64,000 nucleotides of DNA from PALG01 sp964495885. Its GTDB lineage: Bacteria > Bacteroidota > Bacteroidia > Flavobacteriales > Flavobacteriaceae. Shown here piece after piece: positions 8,847 to 18,144 of the stretch. The notes below the pieces were generated by a model, which saw only the letters and a list, made by a program, of their open reading frames with translations, was not told the origin of the DNA and ran no database searches. The translations under genes were made by a program, and so were the position numbers. Numbering within the stretch: position 1 is the first letter of the stretch; the number at the start of each line of letters is the position of its first letter. Location of the stretch: positions 1 to 64,000 of the forward strand of contig CAZBWO010000016.1 in the NCBI GenBank assembly GCA_964495885.1, read 5' to 3'.

Positions 8847-9434
8847 TCAGCGGTTGGCAATTTCCATTAACGTTTTATAAACAAGTCTGGTGGGAAGTCC
8901 CATCACATTGAAAAAACATCCTTCTATTTTTTCCACCCCAATGTAGCCCAACCAATCCTGAATTCCATAACTCCCTGCTTTATCATAGGGTTGGCAGGTT
9001 TCAAGGTAATAGTCAATTTCGGCTTCCGTAAGTTCCTTAAACCATACATGGGTAGCATCATGTACCGTTTGCTGAAAATCCTTGCCCGTAAAACAAACCG
9101 AAGTATAGACCGTATGTTTCTTGCCGCTCATCTGTTGTAACATACGCACCGCATGGACTTTGTCCATAGGTTTTTCAATGGCTTTCCCTTCATGCCAAAC
9201 AATGGTGTCACTGGTAATGACTAACTCCCTTTCTTTTAAATTACTGAACGCACTGGCCTTTAGTTCGGCAAGATAATTGGTTATGGCCGCTTCCTTTAGA
9301 TGGGGCGGATACACTTCCTCTACTTCCCGAACGTCAATACGGAAGGGAATATCCATTTCCTTGAAAAAGTGTTGCCTTCGGGGAGAGCCCGAAGCGAGTA
9401 TGATATCAAAAGATTGCAATTGTTTCCGAAGCAT
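8847..9434 (-). CDS. maf: Maf family nucleoside triphosphate pyrophosphatase
   Basis: A 195-residue house-cleaning enzyme that hydrolyses non-canonical or modified nucleoside triphosphates to monophosphate and pyrophosphate, in the cytoplasm. The N-terminal substrate loop ILASGSPRR (13-21), the SDTIV box with the catalytic Asp (about 75) and the downstream DKAGSYGIQ segment (about 151-159) are all present. Length is normal. It overlaps the stop of the UbiA gene by one base and lies in the middle of the long minus-strand run. Confidence 0.95.
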   Translation of the reverse strand: MLRKQLQSFDIILASGSPRRQHFFKEMDIPFRIDVREVEEVYPPHLKEAAITNYLAELKASAFSNLKERELVITSDTIVWHEGKAIEKPMDKVHAVRMLQQMSGKKHTVYTSVCFTGKDFQQTVHDATHVWFKELTEAEIDYYLETCQPYDKAGSYGIQDWLGYIGVEKIEGCFFNVMGLPTRLVYKTLMEIANR

Positions 9435-10348
9435 TAGGGTATAAGAATTTTAATAAAAGGGATGGATCCCAATCCCAAAAATAAGATAAGTTTCAACCAG
9501 TTGGAGAGTCTAGCAAAATGCTTTTGTTTTTCGGCAGTCCATGCTTGAATACAAAAAAACAGCATACTTCCTCCCAAAATCACTAAAAAATAGAACAATA
9601 CCCAAGGATACGGATAGAGTTCGTAATAGCAAAAAAACAACAAAAGGAAAAACCCAAATACCCCCATGGCAAAGACCACCATCGTGGTTCTGGAAACCCC
9701 AAGGACAATGGGCAGCGTTTTTCTTCCACCGTTTTGGTCTCCGTTAATATCCTGCATATCCTTCACTAATTCCCGCATGAGATTGATATAAAAAGCGGCA
9801 ATGGCATACATAAAAATTACTTTCGATAGGGTTTTGTACAAACTATTATCTGTTTGTTCCAACATAGGGAAAATAGCAAACAAGACCAATAGAAGTATAC
9901 TTAGCCCAACGAGTGCAGAAACCAATAGATTCCCAAGGAGTAGCATTGATTTTATGGAGGTGGCATACACATACAACAATGCCGCCGACCCAATAAAGAG
10001 AATCGCCAAACTAGGCTTGCCTACCGCATTGGCTACCCAAAACCCTAACAGTACCCCAGTAATGGTAAGGAACATATAATAATTATAAGCCGCTTTTTCA
10101 GAAATGGTTTTGGTAACGATTACCTTTTGGGGTTTGTTGATGGTATCAATCGCTACGTCCTGTATATCATTAATGACATTGCCTCCTGCTGCGATCAACA
10201 TCGTTGCAATCACCATTCCCCAAAAAGCAAGGGGTGATAAAGCATAGGATAGTGGGAAAGTATCTAAAAAGGTATATTTAAAAAGACCTAATGCTAGTGC
10301 GATAAAACCTAGGTTAATGGGCCGTATGATACGAAGATAGGGAAGCAT
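9434..10348 (-). CDS. UbiA-family prenyltransferase (geranylgeranylglycerol-phosphate geranylgeranyltransferase-like)
   Basis: A 304-residue inner-membrane prenyltransferase with eight or nine hydrophobic segments. Both aspartate-rich motifs of the family are visible: NVINDIQDVAID (about 57-68), where Asp residues bind Mg2+-prenyl diphosphate, and KDMQDINGD (about 195-203). Bacteroidota proteins of this subgroup are often annotated as geranylgeranylglycerol-phosphate geranylgeranyltransferase; the acceptor cannot be settled from sequence, and a quinone precursor is less likely because genes for quinone synthesis are not adjacent. It is 3 nt after the KdsC-like phosphatase and overlaps maf. 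Confidence 0.88.
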   Translation of the reverse strand: MLPYLRIIRPINLGFIALALGLFKYTFLDTFPLSYALSPLAFWGMVIATMLIAAGGNVINDIQDVAIDTINKPQKVIVTKTISEKAAYNYYMFLTITGVLLGFWVANAVGKPSLAILFIGSAALLYVYATSIKSMLLLGNLLVSALVGLSILLLVLFAIFPMLEQTDNSLYKTLSKVIFMYAIAAFYINLMRELVKDMQDINGDQNGGRKTLPIVLGVSRTTMVVFAMGVFGFFLLLFFCYYELYPYPWVLFYFLVILGGSMLFFCIQAWTAEKQKHFARLSNWLKLILFLGLGSIPFIKILIP

Positions 10349-10351
10349 GGT

Positions 10352-10885
10352 TTATCCTTCCTTTGCACTGGTTTTCCCACCTGTAAACCATTTGCCTTGT
10401 ACTTTCAGTACCTGCTCAATCACGTCCCTTACACAACCTTTCCCTCCTTTTTTATGGGAAACGTATTTGGAGATTTGTTTAATTTCAGGCACGGCATCTT
10501 GAGGACAACATGGTAACCCTACCATTTGCATCACCTCAAAATCTGGGACGTCATCTCCCATGTACAATACATTTTCGGCTTTTATCTGGTGTTCTTCAAA
10601 GAATGCTTCCAGGAAATCGGTTTTATGGTGGGCCCCTAAATGAATTTCGGTAATGCCCAACCCTTCCAATCGCTTCCGAACACCTTCATTGGTGCCCCCG
10701 CTAATGATACAGATCCTAAATCCTTTTTCCACAGCGGTTTTTAAAGCATAGCCATCCTTGATGTTCATCCTACGAAGCAAGGCTCCATCTGTTTCCACAA
10801 TCACTGTTCCATCGGTCAAAACCCCATCTACGTCAAAAACAAAGGTGGTAATGTGTTGCAAATATTCTTTATAGCTCTTTTCCAA
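10352..10885 (-). CDS. HAD hydrolase, KdsC-like 3-deoxy-D-manno-octulosonate-8-phosphate phosphatase
   Basis: A 177-residue HAD phosphatase without a cap domain, the size typical of KdsC, which acts as a tetramer and makes free Kdo for lipopolysaccharide. Motif I FDVDGVLTDG (17-26), motif II IISGG (about 60) and motif IV GDDVPDFEVM (about 109) are present. The C-terminal GGKGCVRDVIE stretch contributes to the neighbouring active site in KdsC. It overlaps the upstream DUF2520 gene by 17 nt. Kdo-8-phosphate is the likely substrate; a related sugar phosphate cannot be excluded. Confidence 0.88.
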   Translation of the reverse strand: MEKSYKEYLQHITTFVFDVDGVLTDGTVIVETDGALLRRMNIKDGYALKTAVEKGFRICIISGGTNEGVRKRLEGLGITEIHLGAHHKTDFLEAFFEEHQIKAENVLYMGDDVPDFEVMQMVGLPCCPQDAVPEIKQISKYVSHKKGGKGCVRDVIEQVLKVQGKWFTGGKTSAKEG

Positions 10886-11663
10886 TAGTCTGGGTGTTAG
10901 TGTTGAATTTCTGTTGTATAGATTGCGAAAGTAACAAATACAATTGTTTTTGGAAGGGGTCTTCTAGGCTTTCCAAATGCTTTTGCATGGTTTGTTGGTC
11001 GTTTCTTCGGGCGGGACCGGTTTGTGCTGCTTCCGGGGATAAGGTTTTTAATTTCTGAACGGTCTCTTCCAACAAGGGTAATAGCCATTCAAATTCCAAA
11101 CCTTCGGCTTCCATGAAATCCTTCGCCAAATGAAAGAGGTGATTACTGAAATTATTCGCCCATACAGCCGCTAGATGCAATTTTTCACGTTTTACCGAGG
11201 AGAGCTCCACCACCGTCCCCGAAATCATTTCGGCCAACTGCTTTAACAATACAAGGTCTTTGGGTTCTTCAGCTTCCACGCAAATTGGAATCTCCTTAAA
11301 ATTAATACTGCGTCCTTTGGAAAAAGTCTGTAACGGATAAAATACACCCCTGCGGTTTTTGGAATCAAGGGCTTCCATGCCCACACTCCCAGAGGTATGC
11401 ACTACCAAGGCGTCTTCAAATGGTAGCTTTTTGGAAAAAGCTGCAACGGCATCATCTGGAATGGCCAACAGGAATACGTCTGCCTGCTCTAGTACATCCA
11501 ACTCATTGATAAATTGGGTGCTGCCCTCGTTCTTTGGAGATAGCGACGGACTATACACTTGTTTGATTACCAAATTTTTAGCGGTCTGAAAAGCATGGAA
11601 TAGATGCTTCCCAACATTTCCATATCCTAAAATAGAAACCGTTATCATTTTGCTAAAATACAC
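10869..11663 (-). CDS. Rossmann-fold and DUF2520 domain protein
   Basis: A 264-residue protein with an N-terminal NAD(P)-binding fold (SILGYGNVGKHLFHAF, about residues 9-24) and a C-terminal helical DUF2520 domain containing the AAVWANNFSNHLF segment. The architecture resembles ketopantoate reductase or F420-dependent NADP oxidoreductases, but the real substrate of the family is unknown. The alternative start MITVSILG (Met6, 11648) puts the glycine motif closer to the N-terminus and may be the true one. This is the first gene of the ten-gene minus-strand run and faces the divergent ccsBA gene, with about 100 bp between the two starts for both promoters. Confidence 0.88.
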   Translation of the reverse strand: MYFSKMITVSILGYGNVGKHLFHAFQTAKNLVIKQVYSPSLSPKNEGSTQFINELDVLEQADVFLLAIPDDAVAAFSKKLPFEDALVVHTSGSVGMEALDSKNRRGVFYPLQTFSKGRSINFKEIPICVEAEEPKDLVLLKQLAEMISGTVVELSSVKREKLHLAAVWANNFSNHLFHLAKDFMEAEGLEFEWLLPLLEETVQKLKTLSPEAAQTGPARRNDQQTMQKHLESLEDPFQKQLYLLLSQSIQQKFNTNTQTIGKEL

Positions 11664-11739
11664 AAACTAAAATGGAAAATGAAGCCGCTTATGCGATGAA
11701 TCAATACAGTTTTAACTATAAAACTCGGCCAACTTTATG

Positions 11740-11747
11740 TATTTTTG
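11740..11747 (+). promoter_or_regulatory. -7 box (TAnnTTTG) of ccsBA
   Basis: TATTTTTG matches the Bacteroidota -7 consensus and lies 17 nt before the ATG at 11764. It rules out the in-frame ATG at 11737, which overlaps this box. No clear TTG -33 element was found at the right spacing. Confidence 0.6.
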
Positions 11748-11763
11748 CACCAAATTTTGCTGC

Positions 11764-14700
11764 ATGCTGAAGAAAATTGCCGCCATTCTATTTTCTACCC
11801 GTCTTACCGCCATTCTTTTTATCGCTTTTGCTGTGGCTATGGCCGTGGGTACATTCATGGATCAAGGGTATGAGCGTCCGCCGTCACCTTATGCACGGGA
11901 ACTCATTTTCAATGCGTGGTGGTTTGAGGCCATCATGCTCATTTTCGTGATTAATTTTATTGGAAACATCAAACGCTATCGTTTGCTTCGGAAGGAAATG
12001 TGGGCCACGCTTTTGCTGCACCTTTCTTTTATCCTCATTATCATTGGGGCGTTTGTCACACGATATATTGGTTATGAAGGGGTCATGCATATTCGGGAAG
12101 GGGCTACCGAAAATACCTTCCTTTCAGATAAAACCTACTTGACTACTTTTATTGATGGCGACTATACCGTAAATGGTGTAAAGATGCGTCGGAATTTGAA
12201 GCCTACCCAACTCCGACTTTCAGAACGCCTGAATAACGATTTTACCATCAATACAGATTACAATAAGCAACCCCTTCAAATAAAGTACAAGAACTTTATT
12301 CCCAATGCCAAGGAAAGCATGGTACCCTCTGAAACAGGAGAACCCTATTTTAAGATTGTGGAAGCAGGGGATGGTTCGCGCCATGAGCATTTCCTGAAAC
12401 TAGGGGAGGTGGCCAACATCCATAACCTCATTTTTGCGGTAAATAAGCAGACTCCAGGTGCCATCAATATTTATATTGATGAAACCGAAGACACCTACCA
12501 AATTGAGAGTCCGTTTGAGGGCTCCTACATGCGAATGGCAGATCAAGCCCAAGGGGATGTGTTGGCAGACAGCATACAAACCCTTCAGCTTCGGTCGTTA
12601 TATCAATTGGGAGGCACTGCATTTGTTTTCCCTGAAACGGTAACCAAAGGAAGTTATGGAATTGTGAAGGTGAACCCTGCTGAAGAAAAAACAGGAACCG
12701 ATGCCTTAATTTTAGAATTAACTTCCGAAGGGGAAACCCAAGAAGTAAGCCTATTGGGAGGGAAAGGATTGAATCCAGCTCCCGAAACGGTAGATGTGGG
12801 CGGACTTAAAGTGCATTTGGCCTATGGGTCTAAAGCGTATGAACTGCCTTTCAGTATTACCTTGAATGATTTTATTGCTGATAAATACCCCGGTACCGAA
12901 GCGGCCTACGCTGCCTTCCGAAGTAAAATAACCGTGAACGATACAGCAGATGAGTATTTTGATTATGACATTTTCATGAACCATGTATTGGATCACAAAG
13001 GATACCGATTTTTCCAGGCTTCCTTTGATCCCGATGAAAAGGGGACAGTACTTTCGGTAAACCATGATTGGTGGGGTACTTGGATTACCTACATTGGGTA
13101 TTTTTTGCTCTACATTGGGCTCATGGCTATTCTGTTTGATCGCAATACCCGTTTTGGGGATTTAAAGCGAATGCTCAACAAAATCAAGAAAAAGAAAGCA
13201 GAACTCACCACCATAGTACTACTATTTGTTTCCTTGGGCGCATTTGCACAAACTCCGCATAATGCACAAAAACGTCAGGCAGATTCCATCATCAAAGCCA
13301 ATATGGTTCCCTTGGAGCACGCCGATAAATTTGGGGAATTGGTCATTCAGGATAACGGACGTATGAAGCCCTTAAACACCTTTTCAAGTGAATTGCTTCG
13401 GAAAGTGAGTGGGCGTGATGAATTTGAAGGGATGGATCCAGATCAAGTGATGCTGTCCATGACAGAATTTCCCAATCTATGGTATGGCATCCCGCTTATA
13501 AAATTAGACTGGCGGAATGATAGCATCAAAACCATCCTGCAAGTTCCAAAGGAAACCAGTAGGATTGCCCTTATCGATTTGTTTGACGAAAGGGGAAACA
13601 ATAAAATAGACCCTTACATTCAGGAAGCCTCTTCCAAGGTAAATCCTAATCAGTTTGAAAAGGACTTCATTAAACTCTATGAAAAATCCTATTTGTTGAA
13701 TGAAGCCTTGGGCGGGGGAATATTAAAGGTATTCCCAATTCCCGGGGACCCAAATAATAAATGGGTGTCCTACCCAGAATTGGAGGCAGCTAACTTTAAG
13801 GGAATGGATTCCCTATACGCTAAAAATATCTTCCCTTTATATTTCGATAGTTTACGATCTGCTAGGCAAACCGGGGATTATTCACAAGCTTCTGAATTTC
13901 TGGAAAGTATCACTGGCTTCCAACGGAAATATGGCGATGAGGTACTGCTTTCAGAGAAAAAGATTAAAACGGAAATCCTGTACAATAAAATAGACCTTTT
14001 CAATAGGCTCTTTCATTACTTTGCCATGTTTGGCGTGTTGATGCTGTTGTTTGTCATCTTCCAAATTTTTAAGGAAGGAAAGGTGATTCATTACCTCATT
14101 ACCATTTGCAAAGTAGCCATTTGGGCAATGTTCGTGTTAATGACAGCAGGTTTGGTTGTTCGTTGGTACATTAGTGGCCATGCCCCTTGGAGTGATGCTT
14201 ATGAAAGTGTAATTTATGTGAGTTGGGCCACTGTATTCTTTGGTTTGGCCTTCGGAAGGAAAAGTGACCTAACGGTCGCTGCTACGGCTTTTGTAGCATC
14301 CATCTTACTTTGGGTAGCACATTTAAGTTGGGTAGATCCTGCCATTGCGAATTTACAACCTGTACTGGATAGCTATTGGTTGATGATCCACGTGGCGGTG
14401 ATTGTGGCAAGCTATGGGCCTTTCACTTTGGGGATGATTCTGGGTGCGGTCGCGTTGTTGTTGATTCTGCTTACCAATAAGAAGAACGTTAAGAAAATGG
14501 ACCTTAACATCAAAGAGGTGACCACCATTACCGAAATGGCCCTTACGGTAGGCTTGGTGATGTTAACCATAGGAAACTTCCTAGGCGGTCAATGGGCCAA
14601 TGAGAGTTGGGGTCGATACTGGGGCTGGGACCCTAAGGAAACTTGGGCCCTCGTAAGTATTATGGTATATGCGTTTGTAATTCACGCACGTTTAGTGCCT

Positions 14701-14928
14701 GGCTTACGCGGACGATGGATTTTCAATGTCTTTGCCATTTTTGCCTATGCCAGTATTATGATGACCTATTTTGGGGTAAATTTCTATTTAACGGGTCTGC
14801 ATTCCTATGCGAGCGGTGATGTGCCCGTAACCCCTAATTTTGTATGGTATTTAGTATTGTTTTTTGTAGGGCTTAGTGTCGCTTCCTATTTTTCGTATCG
14901 AAAATATTTTGCGAATAAAAAAGGGTAG
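11764..14928 (+). CDS. ccsBA: Fused cytochrome c maturation protein (ResB/CcsB plus CcsA)
   Basis: A 1054-residue system II cytochrome c synthase that moves haem across the inner membrane and attaches it to CxxCH motifs of exported apocytochromes. The N-terminal third is ResB/CcsB-like: two or more membrane segments, a large periplasmic domain, and another segment near 440-460. A signal-like segment near 480-495 leads to a second periplasmic region, then the CcsA part with eight or so membrane segments. The haem-handling WWD-type motif is visible as WGRYWGWDPKETW, and conserved His residues lie in GHAPWSDAYES and in LHSY near the end. The ATG at 11764 is chosen because an earlier one overlaps the -7 box. 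It stands alone, divergent from the preceding run. Confidence 0.95.
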   Translation: MLKKIAAILFSTRLTAILFIAFAVAMAVGTFMDQGYERPPSPYARELIFNAWWFEAIMLIFVINFIGNIKRYRLLRKEMWATLLLHLSFILIIIGAFVTRYIGYEGVMHIREGATENTFLSDKTYLTTFIDGDYTVNGVKMRRNLKPTQLRLSERLNNDFTINTDYNKQPLQIKYKNFIPNAKESMVPSETGEPYFKIVEAGDGSRHEHFLKLGEVANIHNLIFAVNKQTPGAINIYIDETEDTYQIESPFEGSYMRMADQAQGDVLADSIQTLQLRSLYQLGGTAFVFPETVTKGSYGIVKVNPAEEKTGTDALILELTSEGETQEVSLLGGKGLNPAPETVDVGGLKVHLAYGSKAYELPFSITLNDFIADKYPGTEAAYAAFRSKITVNDTADEYFDYDIFMNHVLDHKGYRFFQASFDPDEKGTVLSVNHDWWGTWITYIGYFLLYIGLMAILFDRNTRFGDLKRMLNKIKKKKAELTTIVLLFVSLGAFAQTPHNAQKRQADSIIKANMVPLEHADKFGELVIQDNGRMKPLNTFSSELLRKVSGRDEFEGMDPDQVMLSMTEFPNLWYGIPLIKLDWRNDSIKTILQVPKETSRIALIDLFDERGNNKIDPYIQEASSKVNPNQFEKDFIKLYEKSYLLNEALGGGILKVFPIPGDPNNKWVSYPELEAANFKGMDSLYAKNIFPLYFDSLRSARQTGDYSQASEFLESITGFQRKYGDEVLLSEKKIKTEILYNKIDLFNRLFHYFAMFGVLMLLFVIFQIFKEGKVIHYLITICKVAIWAMFVLMTAGLVVRWYISGHAPWSDAYESVIYVSWATVFFGLAFGRKSDLTVAATAFVASILLWVAHLSWVDPAIANLQPVLDSYWLMIHVAVIVASYGPFTLGMILGAVALLLILLTNKKNVKKMDLNIKEVTTITEMALTVGLVMLTIGNFLGGQWANESWGRYWGWDPKETWALVSIMVYAFVIHARLVPGLRGRWIFNVFAIFAYASIMMTYFGVNFYLTGLHSYASGDVPVTPNFVWYLVLFFVGLSVASYFSYRKYFANKKG

Positions 14929-14945
14929 ATTTTCATCCACCCTTT
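14917..14945 (-). terminator. Intrinsic terminator at the 3' end of the 7TM-HTH gene
   Basis: Read on the minus strand, a 7-bp stem (AAAGGGT with ACCCTTT) is followed by a run of Ts. It overlaps the last codons of ccsBA on the other strand, so it probably also marks the end of that transcript. Confidence 0.6.
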
Positions 14946-14972
14946 CTCAACTACTAACTAAAAATAATCAAT

Positions 14973-16256
14973 CTAATTATAAATATAATCGGGTTGTTCT
15001 TCTACCATACGGTAATCTTGTTGTATTTGTTCGCCAATCTCTAGCTTTTCATAAAGCTCCTTTGTAAGGTCTTCTACGTCTGTTTCAGTGGTTTTAAGCT
15101 TACGGGCAATCTTCGCATTATCCTTTCCTTCAGAGATATACTGAAGCAGCTTTATTTCAAGTCCGTCTAAATCATAGTGCATGATCAGGTTTTCCAAATA
15201 CACATCCTCTACCAGTTTTTCCGTTTTCTGACGGGTACTTAGAACTTCCTGTCTCCTTAGGAAGATGCGCATTTCTGCTTGTCGTAGGGCATGTTCTTCC
15301 TTCAATGCCTGCATACGGTAGGTAATGGCATAGGTAATGATAAGCATTTCTGCAATGGAAGCTGCTTTAAGGTGAGGGGTTTCCGTCATAAGGAAAGGAA
15401 CCCCCAACGGACGCAATACAAAGTAGTCTATCGCGAAAAGCATTGGGATAAACATTCCAATGACATAAAACTTGGCGTAATTCTTTTTACTGAAAAGCGT
15501 CACCCCACTTATAAAATAACTGGCTAGGGTAGCAAATAGCGCAATATTGGAAGCCCTTGCAAATACCTCTTTCCCGGTCATCCAACTAAAGGCCACGCAT
15601 AGCCCCGCAAAACCTACAAGTCCGAAAGTCCACCACTTCAAATTGGGGACAAACTCTTCTATGTTTAAATACTGGTGGGCAAAGAAAGTATAAGCCACCA
15701 CACCCAAAAATAAAACCGTAGTAAGCACTGGGAGCTCATATGCCCCTAGTTGCCATCCCCATAGACCCAATAACTGATCACTAAAGGAATGTATCAGGCA
15801 GGCACCCAATAGTGCTAAGGAATAGTACAGAAACGACTTTTCATTGAATAGGAAAAAGCATACTAGGTTAAGTAAAACCAGCATGATGGTAAAACCATAA
15901 AATAATCCTTGTCCGAAAATCGTAATTTCTTCTACGGAAGCTTTTTCAGAGACTGCTGAAGAATCATCTAAAAAAAATCGGGAACCGCCTCCAGAAGTTG
16001 TAATATTTTTGTAGGAAAATACTGAAGGATTGAGAAATGCATCATTTTGGACGAATTCCACCACATTTTCAGAATCGGTTAAAAACCACAACGGATTTTC
16101 ATTAGAAACAGGTTTTGTTGAAGTAGTGGGTGATTGATCCTTGAGTTCAGTATTTTCAAGGGTTTTCAGCGAAGTACTCTTCATGGGAAGAGGTGCGTTT
16201 TCACCGAAAACGGACAGGGATATCCCTATCAAAAAAAGGCACAATATGGCTCTCAT
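14973..16256 (-). CDS. 7TM membrane protein with C-terminal LuxR-type helix-turn-helix
   Basis: A 427-residue protein from the ATG at 16256, beginning with a signal peptide (ILCLFLIGISLSVFG). A short extracytoplasmic region (about 20-125) precedes seven hydrophobic segments (about 125-335) resembling the 7TMR-DISM transmembrane module. Then comes a charged helical linker (about 335-375) and a region aligning with LuxR/FixJ helix-turn-helix domains: LDGLEIKLLQYISEGKDNAK continuing to IARKLKTTETDV (about 378-410). This layout suggests a receptor that signals through a membrane-tethered DNA-binding domain, without kinase or receiver. The usual DISMED2 sensor domain is absent or degenerate. Ligand and targets are unknown. 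It is convergent with ccsBA and follows fumC with a terminator between. Confidence 0.75.
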   Translation of the reverse strand: MRAILCLFLIGISLSVFGENAPLPMKSTSLKTLENTELKDQSPTTSTKPVSNENPLWFLTDSENVVEFVQNDAFLNPSVFSYKNITTSGGGSRFFLDDSSAVSEKASVEEITIFGQGLFYGFTIMLVLLNLVCFFLFNEKSFLYYSLALLGACLIHSFSDQLLGLWGWQLGAYELPVLTTVLFLGVVAYTFFAHQYLNIEEFVPNLKWWTFGLVGFAGLCVAFSWMTGKEVFARASNIALFATLASYFISGVTLFSKKNYAKFYVIGMFIPMLFAIDYFVLRPLGVPFLMTETPHLKAASIAEMLIITYAITYRMQALKEEHALRQAEMRIFLRRQEVLSTRQKTEKLVEDVYLENLIMHYDLDGLEIKLLQYISEGKDNAKIARKLKTTETDVEDLTKELYEKLEIGEQIQQDYRMVEEQPDYIYN

Positions 16257-16347
16257 AACCGGTAGGTTTAACAAATTTGGGTACCACAATATAAGTAAAA
16301 ATTACATTTCACCTATTATTTTTGCACTTAATCGATGTTATGGATAT

Positions 16348-16371
16348 AAAAAAAACCGCCCAATGGACGGT
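16348..16371 (-). terminator. Terminator of fumC
   Basis: On the minus strand an ACCG...CGGT stem around CCATTGGG is followed by eight Ts, about 30 bp after the fumC stop. It separates fumC from the downstream 7TM-HTH gene. Confidence 0.75.
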
Positions 16372-16399
16372 CTAATTTGTTAAATAAGTAGAGAAACCT

Positions 16400-17791
16400 T
16401 TAAGAACCTACCATATCCTCGGGTTTTACCCAAGCATCAAATTCATCTGCGGTAAGATAGCCTAGGTTCACAGCTTCTTCTTTTAAGGTCGTTCCATTTT
16501 TGTGGGCCGTATTGGCAATTTCAGCAGCTTTGTAATACCCAATTTTGGTATTCAAGGCCGTGACCAACATCAAGGAGTTGTTCAATTGCTTTTCAATTAC
16601 TCCATAATTGGGCGTAATGCCACTGGCGCAGTGTTCTTCAAAACTTACACAGGCATCCCCCAATAGTTGTGCAGATTCCAAAATATTGGCTGCCATCACT
16701 GGTTTAAAGACATTCAGTTCATAATGACCCTGCATGCCTCCAACGGCAATCGCCATATCATTTCCTATCACTTGGGCGCAAACCATCGTCATTGCTTCAC
16801 ATTGGGTAGGGTTTACCTTTCCAGGCATGATGGAGGAGCCGGGCTCATTGGCAGGAATAATGATTTCCCCAATACCACTTCGGGGGCCACTTGCCAACAT
16901 CCTAATATCGTTTGCAATCTTATTTAACGAGACCGCCAATTGTTTTAGGGCGCCATGTGATTCCACAATGGCATCATGAGCGGCAAGGGCTTCAAATTTA
17001 TTGCTGGCCGAAACAAAAGGAAGTTCCGTAAAGTTGGCAATGTATTGCGCTACTTTTTCAGCATAGCCTTCTGGCGTATTGATACCGGTTCCTACAGCAG
17101 TACCTCCCAATGCCAATTCCGAAAGATGGGGTAATGTATGTTGTAAGGCTTTCAATCCATGCTCCAATTGAGAAGCATATCCGCTAAATTCCTGTCCAAG
17201 GGTGAGGGGAGTGGCATCCATTAAATGGGTACGCCCAATTTTAACGACGTCTTTGAATTCCTCAGACTTCTGCTGAAGTGTCTTCCATAGTTGGGTCACC
17301 CCGGGGATGGTCACCTCTACGATCTTTTTGTAGGCCGCAATGTGCATTCCCGTGGGGAAGGTATCATTGGAAGATTGCGATTTGTTTACATCATCATTAG
17401 GCTGCAGGGTTTTGTCGCCTTCGCCTATGGTCTTCCCAGCCAACTGATGTGCCCTGTTGGCAATCACTTCGTTTACGTTCATATTACTTTGGGTACCACT
17501 TCCGGTTTGCCATATGACCAACGGAAACTGGTCGTCATGCTTTCCTTCAAGTATTTCGGTACATACCGCGGCGATAAGGTCTCTTTTTTCTTCAGAAAGC
17601 ACACCCAATTCACAATTGGTATACGCAGCTGCCTTTTTTAGATAAGCAAACCCATAGACAATCTCTAGGGGCATGGAGGCAGGTCGTCCAATTTTGAAAT
17701 TATTACGGGAACGCTCTGTTTGAGCCCCCCAAAGTTTATCGGCAGGGACTTGCACTTCCCCCATGGTATCTTTTTCAATACGGTATTCCAT
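16400..17791 (-). CDS. fumC: Class II fumarate hydratase
   Basis: Iron-independent fumarase interconverting fumarate and L-malate in the TCA cycle, a cytoplasmic homotetramer. At 463 residues it has standard length. The superfamily signature GSSIMPGKVNP (about 316-326) and the TGSGTQSNMN substrate segment (about 96-105) are present, as is the SSNDTFPT region with the histidine site near 130-150 and GRTHLMDATP near 185. The start is supported by a -7 box 22 nt upstream. It is monocistronic, flanked by its own promoter and a terminator. Confidence 0.97.
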   Translation of the reverse strand: MEYRIEKDTMGEVQVPADKLWGAQTERSRNNFKIGRPASMPLEIVYGFAYLKKAAAYTNCELGVLSEEKRDLIAAVCTEILEGKHDDQFPLVIWQTGSGTQSNMNVNEVIANRAHQLAGKTIGEGDKTLQPNDDVNKSQSSNDTFPTGMHIAAYKKIVEVTIPGVTQLWKTLQQKSEEFKDVVKIGRTHLMDATPLTLGQEFSGYASQLEHGLKALQHTLPHLSELALGGTAVGTGINTPEGYAEKVAQYIANFTELPFVSASNKFEALAAHDAIVESHGALKQLAVSLNKIANDIRMLASGPRSGIGEIIIPANEPGSSIMPGKVNPTQCEAMTMVCAQVIGNDMAIAVGGMQGHYELNVFKPVMAANILESAQLLGDACVSFEEHCASGITPNYGVIEKQLNNSLMLVTALNTKIGYYKAAEIANTAHKNGTTLKEEAVNLGYLTADEFDAWVKPEDMVGS

Positions 17792-17812
17792 AGTTGTTGT
17801 TTTAAAGCACTA

Positions 17813-17820
17813 CAAAGGTA
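17813..17820 (-). promoter_or_regulatory. -7 box of fumC
   Basis: TACCTTTG on the minus strand matches TAnnTTTG and is 21 nt from the ATG. No TTG was found at the expected -33 distance. Confidence 0.55.
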
Positions 17821-17901
17821 GCACATACACCCTAAAATAGGAAGTTTGCACCCTGAAGATTTGCTGTTCATTTCTTGGTTCAAAACTTTAGGATTGGGGT
17901 C

Positions 17902-17930
17902 TTGGATTTCAAAAAAAGGACGTATATTTG
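17902..17930 (+). promoter_or_regulatory. Promoter of the 57-residue membrane protein
   Basis: A TTG at 17902-17904 and TATATTTG at 17923-17930, spaced by 18 nt, match the Bacteroidota -33/-7 consensus. The ATG follows 19 nt later, implying a very short leader. Confidence 0.75.
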
Positions 17931-17949
17931 TGCTGTAAAAGAAAAAAAC

Positions 17950-18123
17950 ATGTTCGACTTTCAACAATACCTTGGATTTTTAGCATTCTTAACCATATTA
18001 ACCATCGGCTTTTGGTTGATGATTTTCCTTGTAAGCTTTATCCCTTACTGGATTACCGGTGCATTCATCGATAATATGAAAAAGAAACGCGAAGAGCGTC
18101 AAAAGGAATTGGAAGAAATGTAA
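17950..18123 (+). CDS. 57-residue membrane protein of unknown function
   Basis: A small protein starting MFDFQQYLGF, with one long or two short hydrophobic segments (about residues 7-45, with a PYW kink near 32-34) and a strongly charged C-terminal helix (KKKREERQKELEEM). A good promoter directly upstream, an A-rich ribosome-binding region and a terminator directly downstream make it a convincing monocistronic gene. I recognise no family. The charged tail should lie in the cytoplasm and could mediate protein contacts. Confidence 0.8.
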   Translation: MFDFQQYLGFLAFLTILTIGFWLMIFLVSFIPYWITGAFIDNMKKKREERQKELEEM

Positions 18124-18144
18124 TTAGCATACCACGATAAAATG

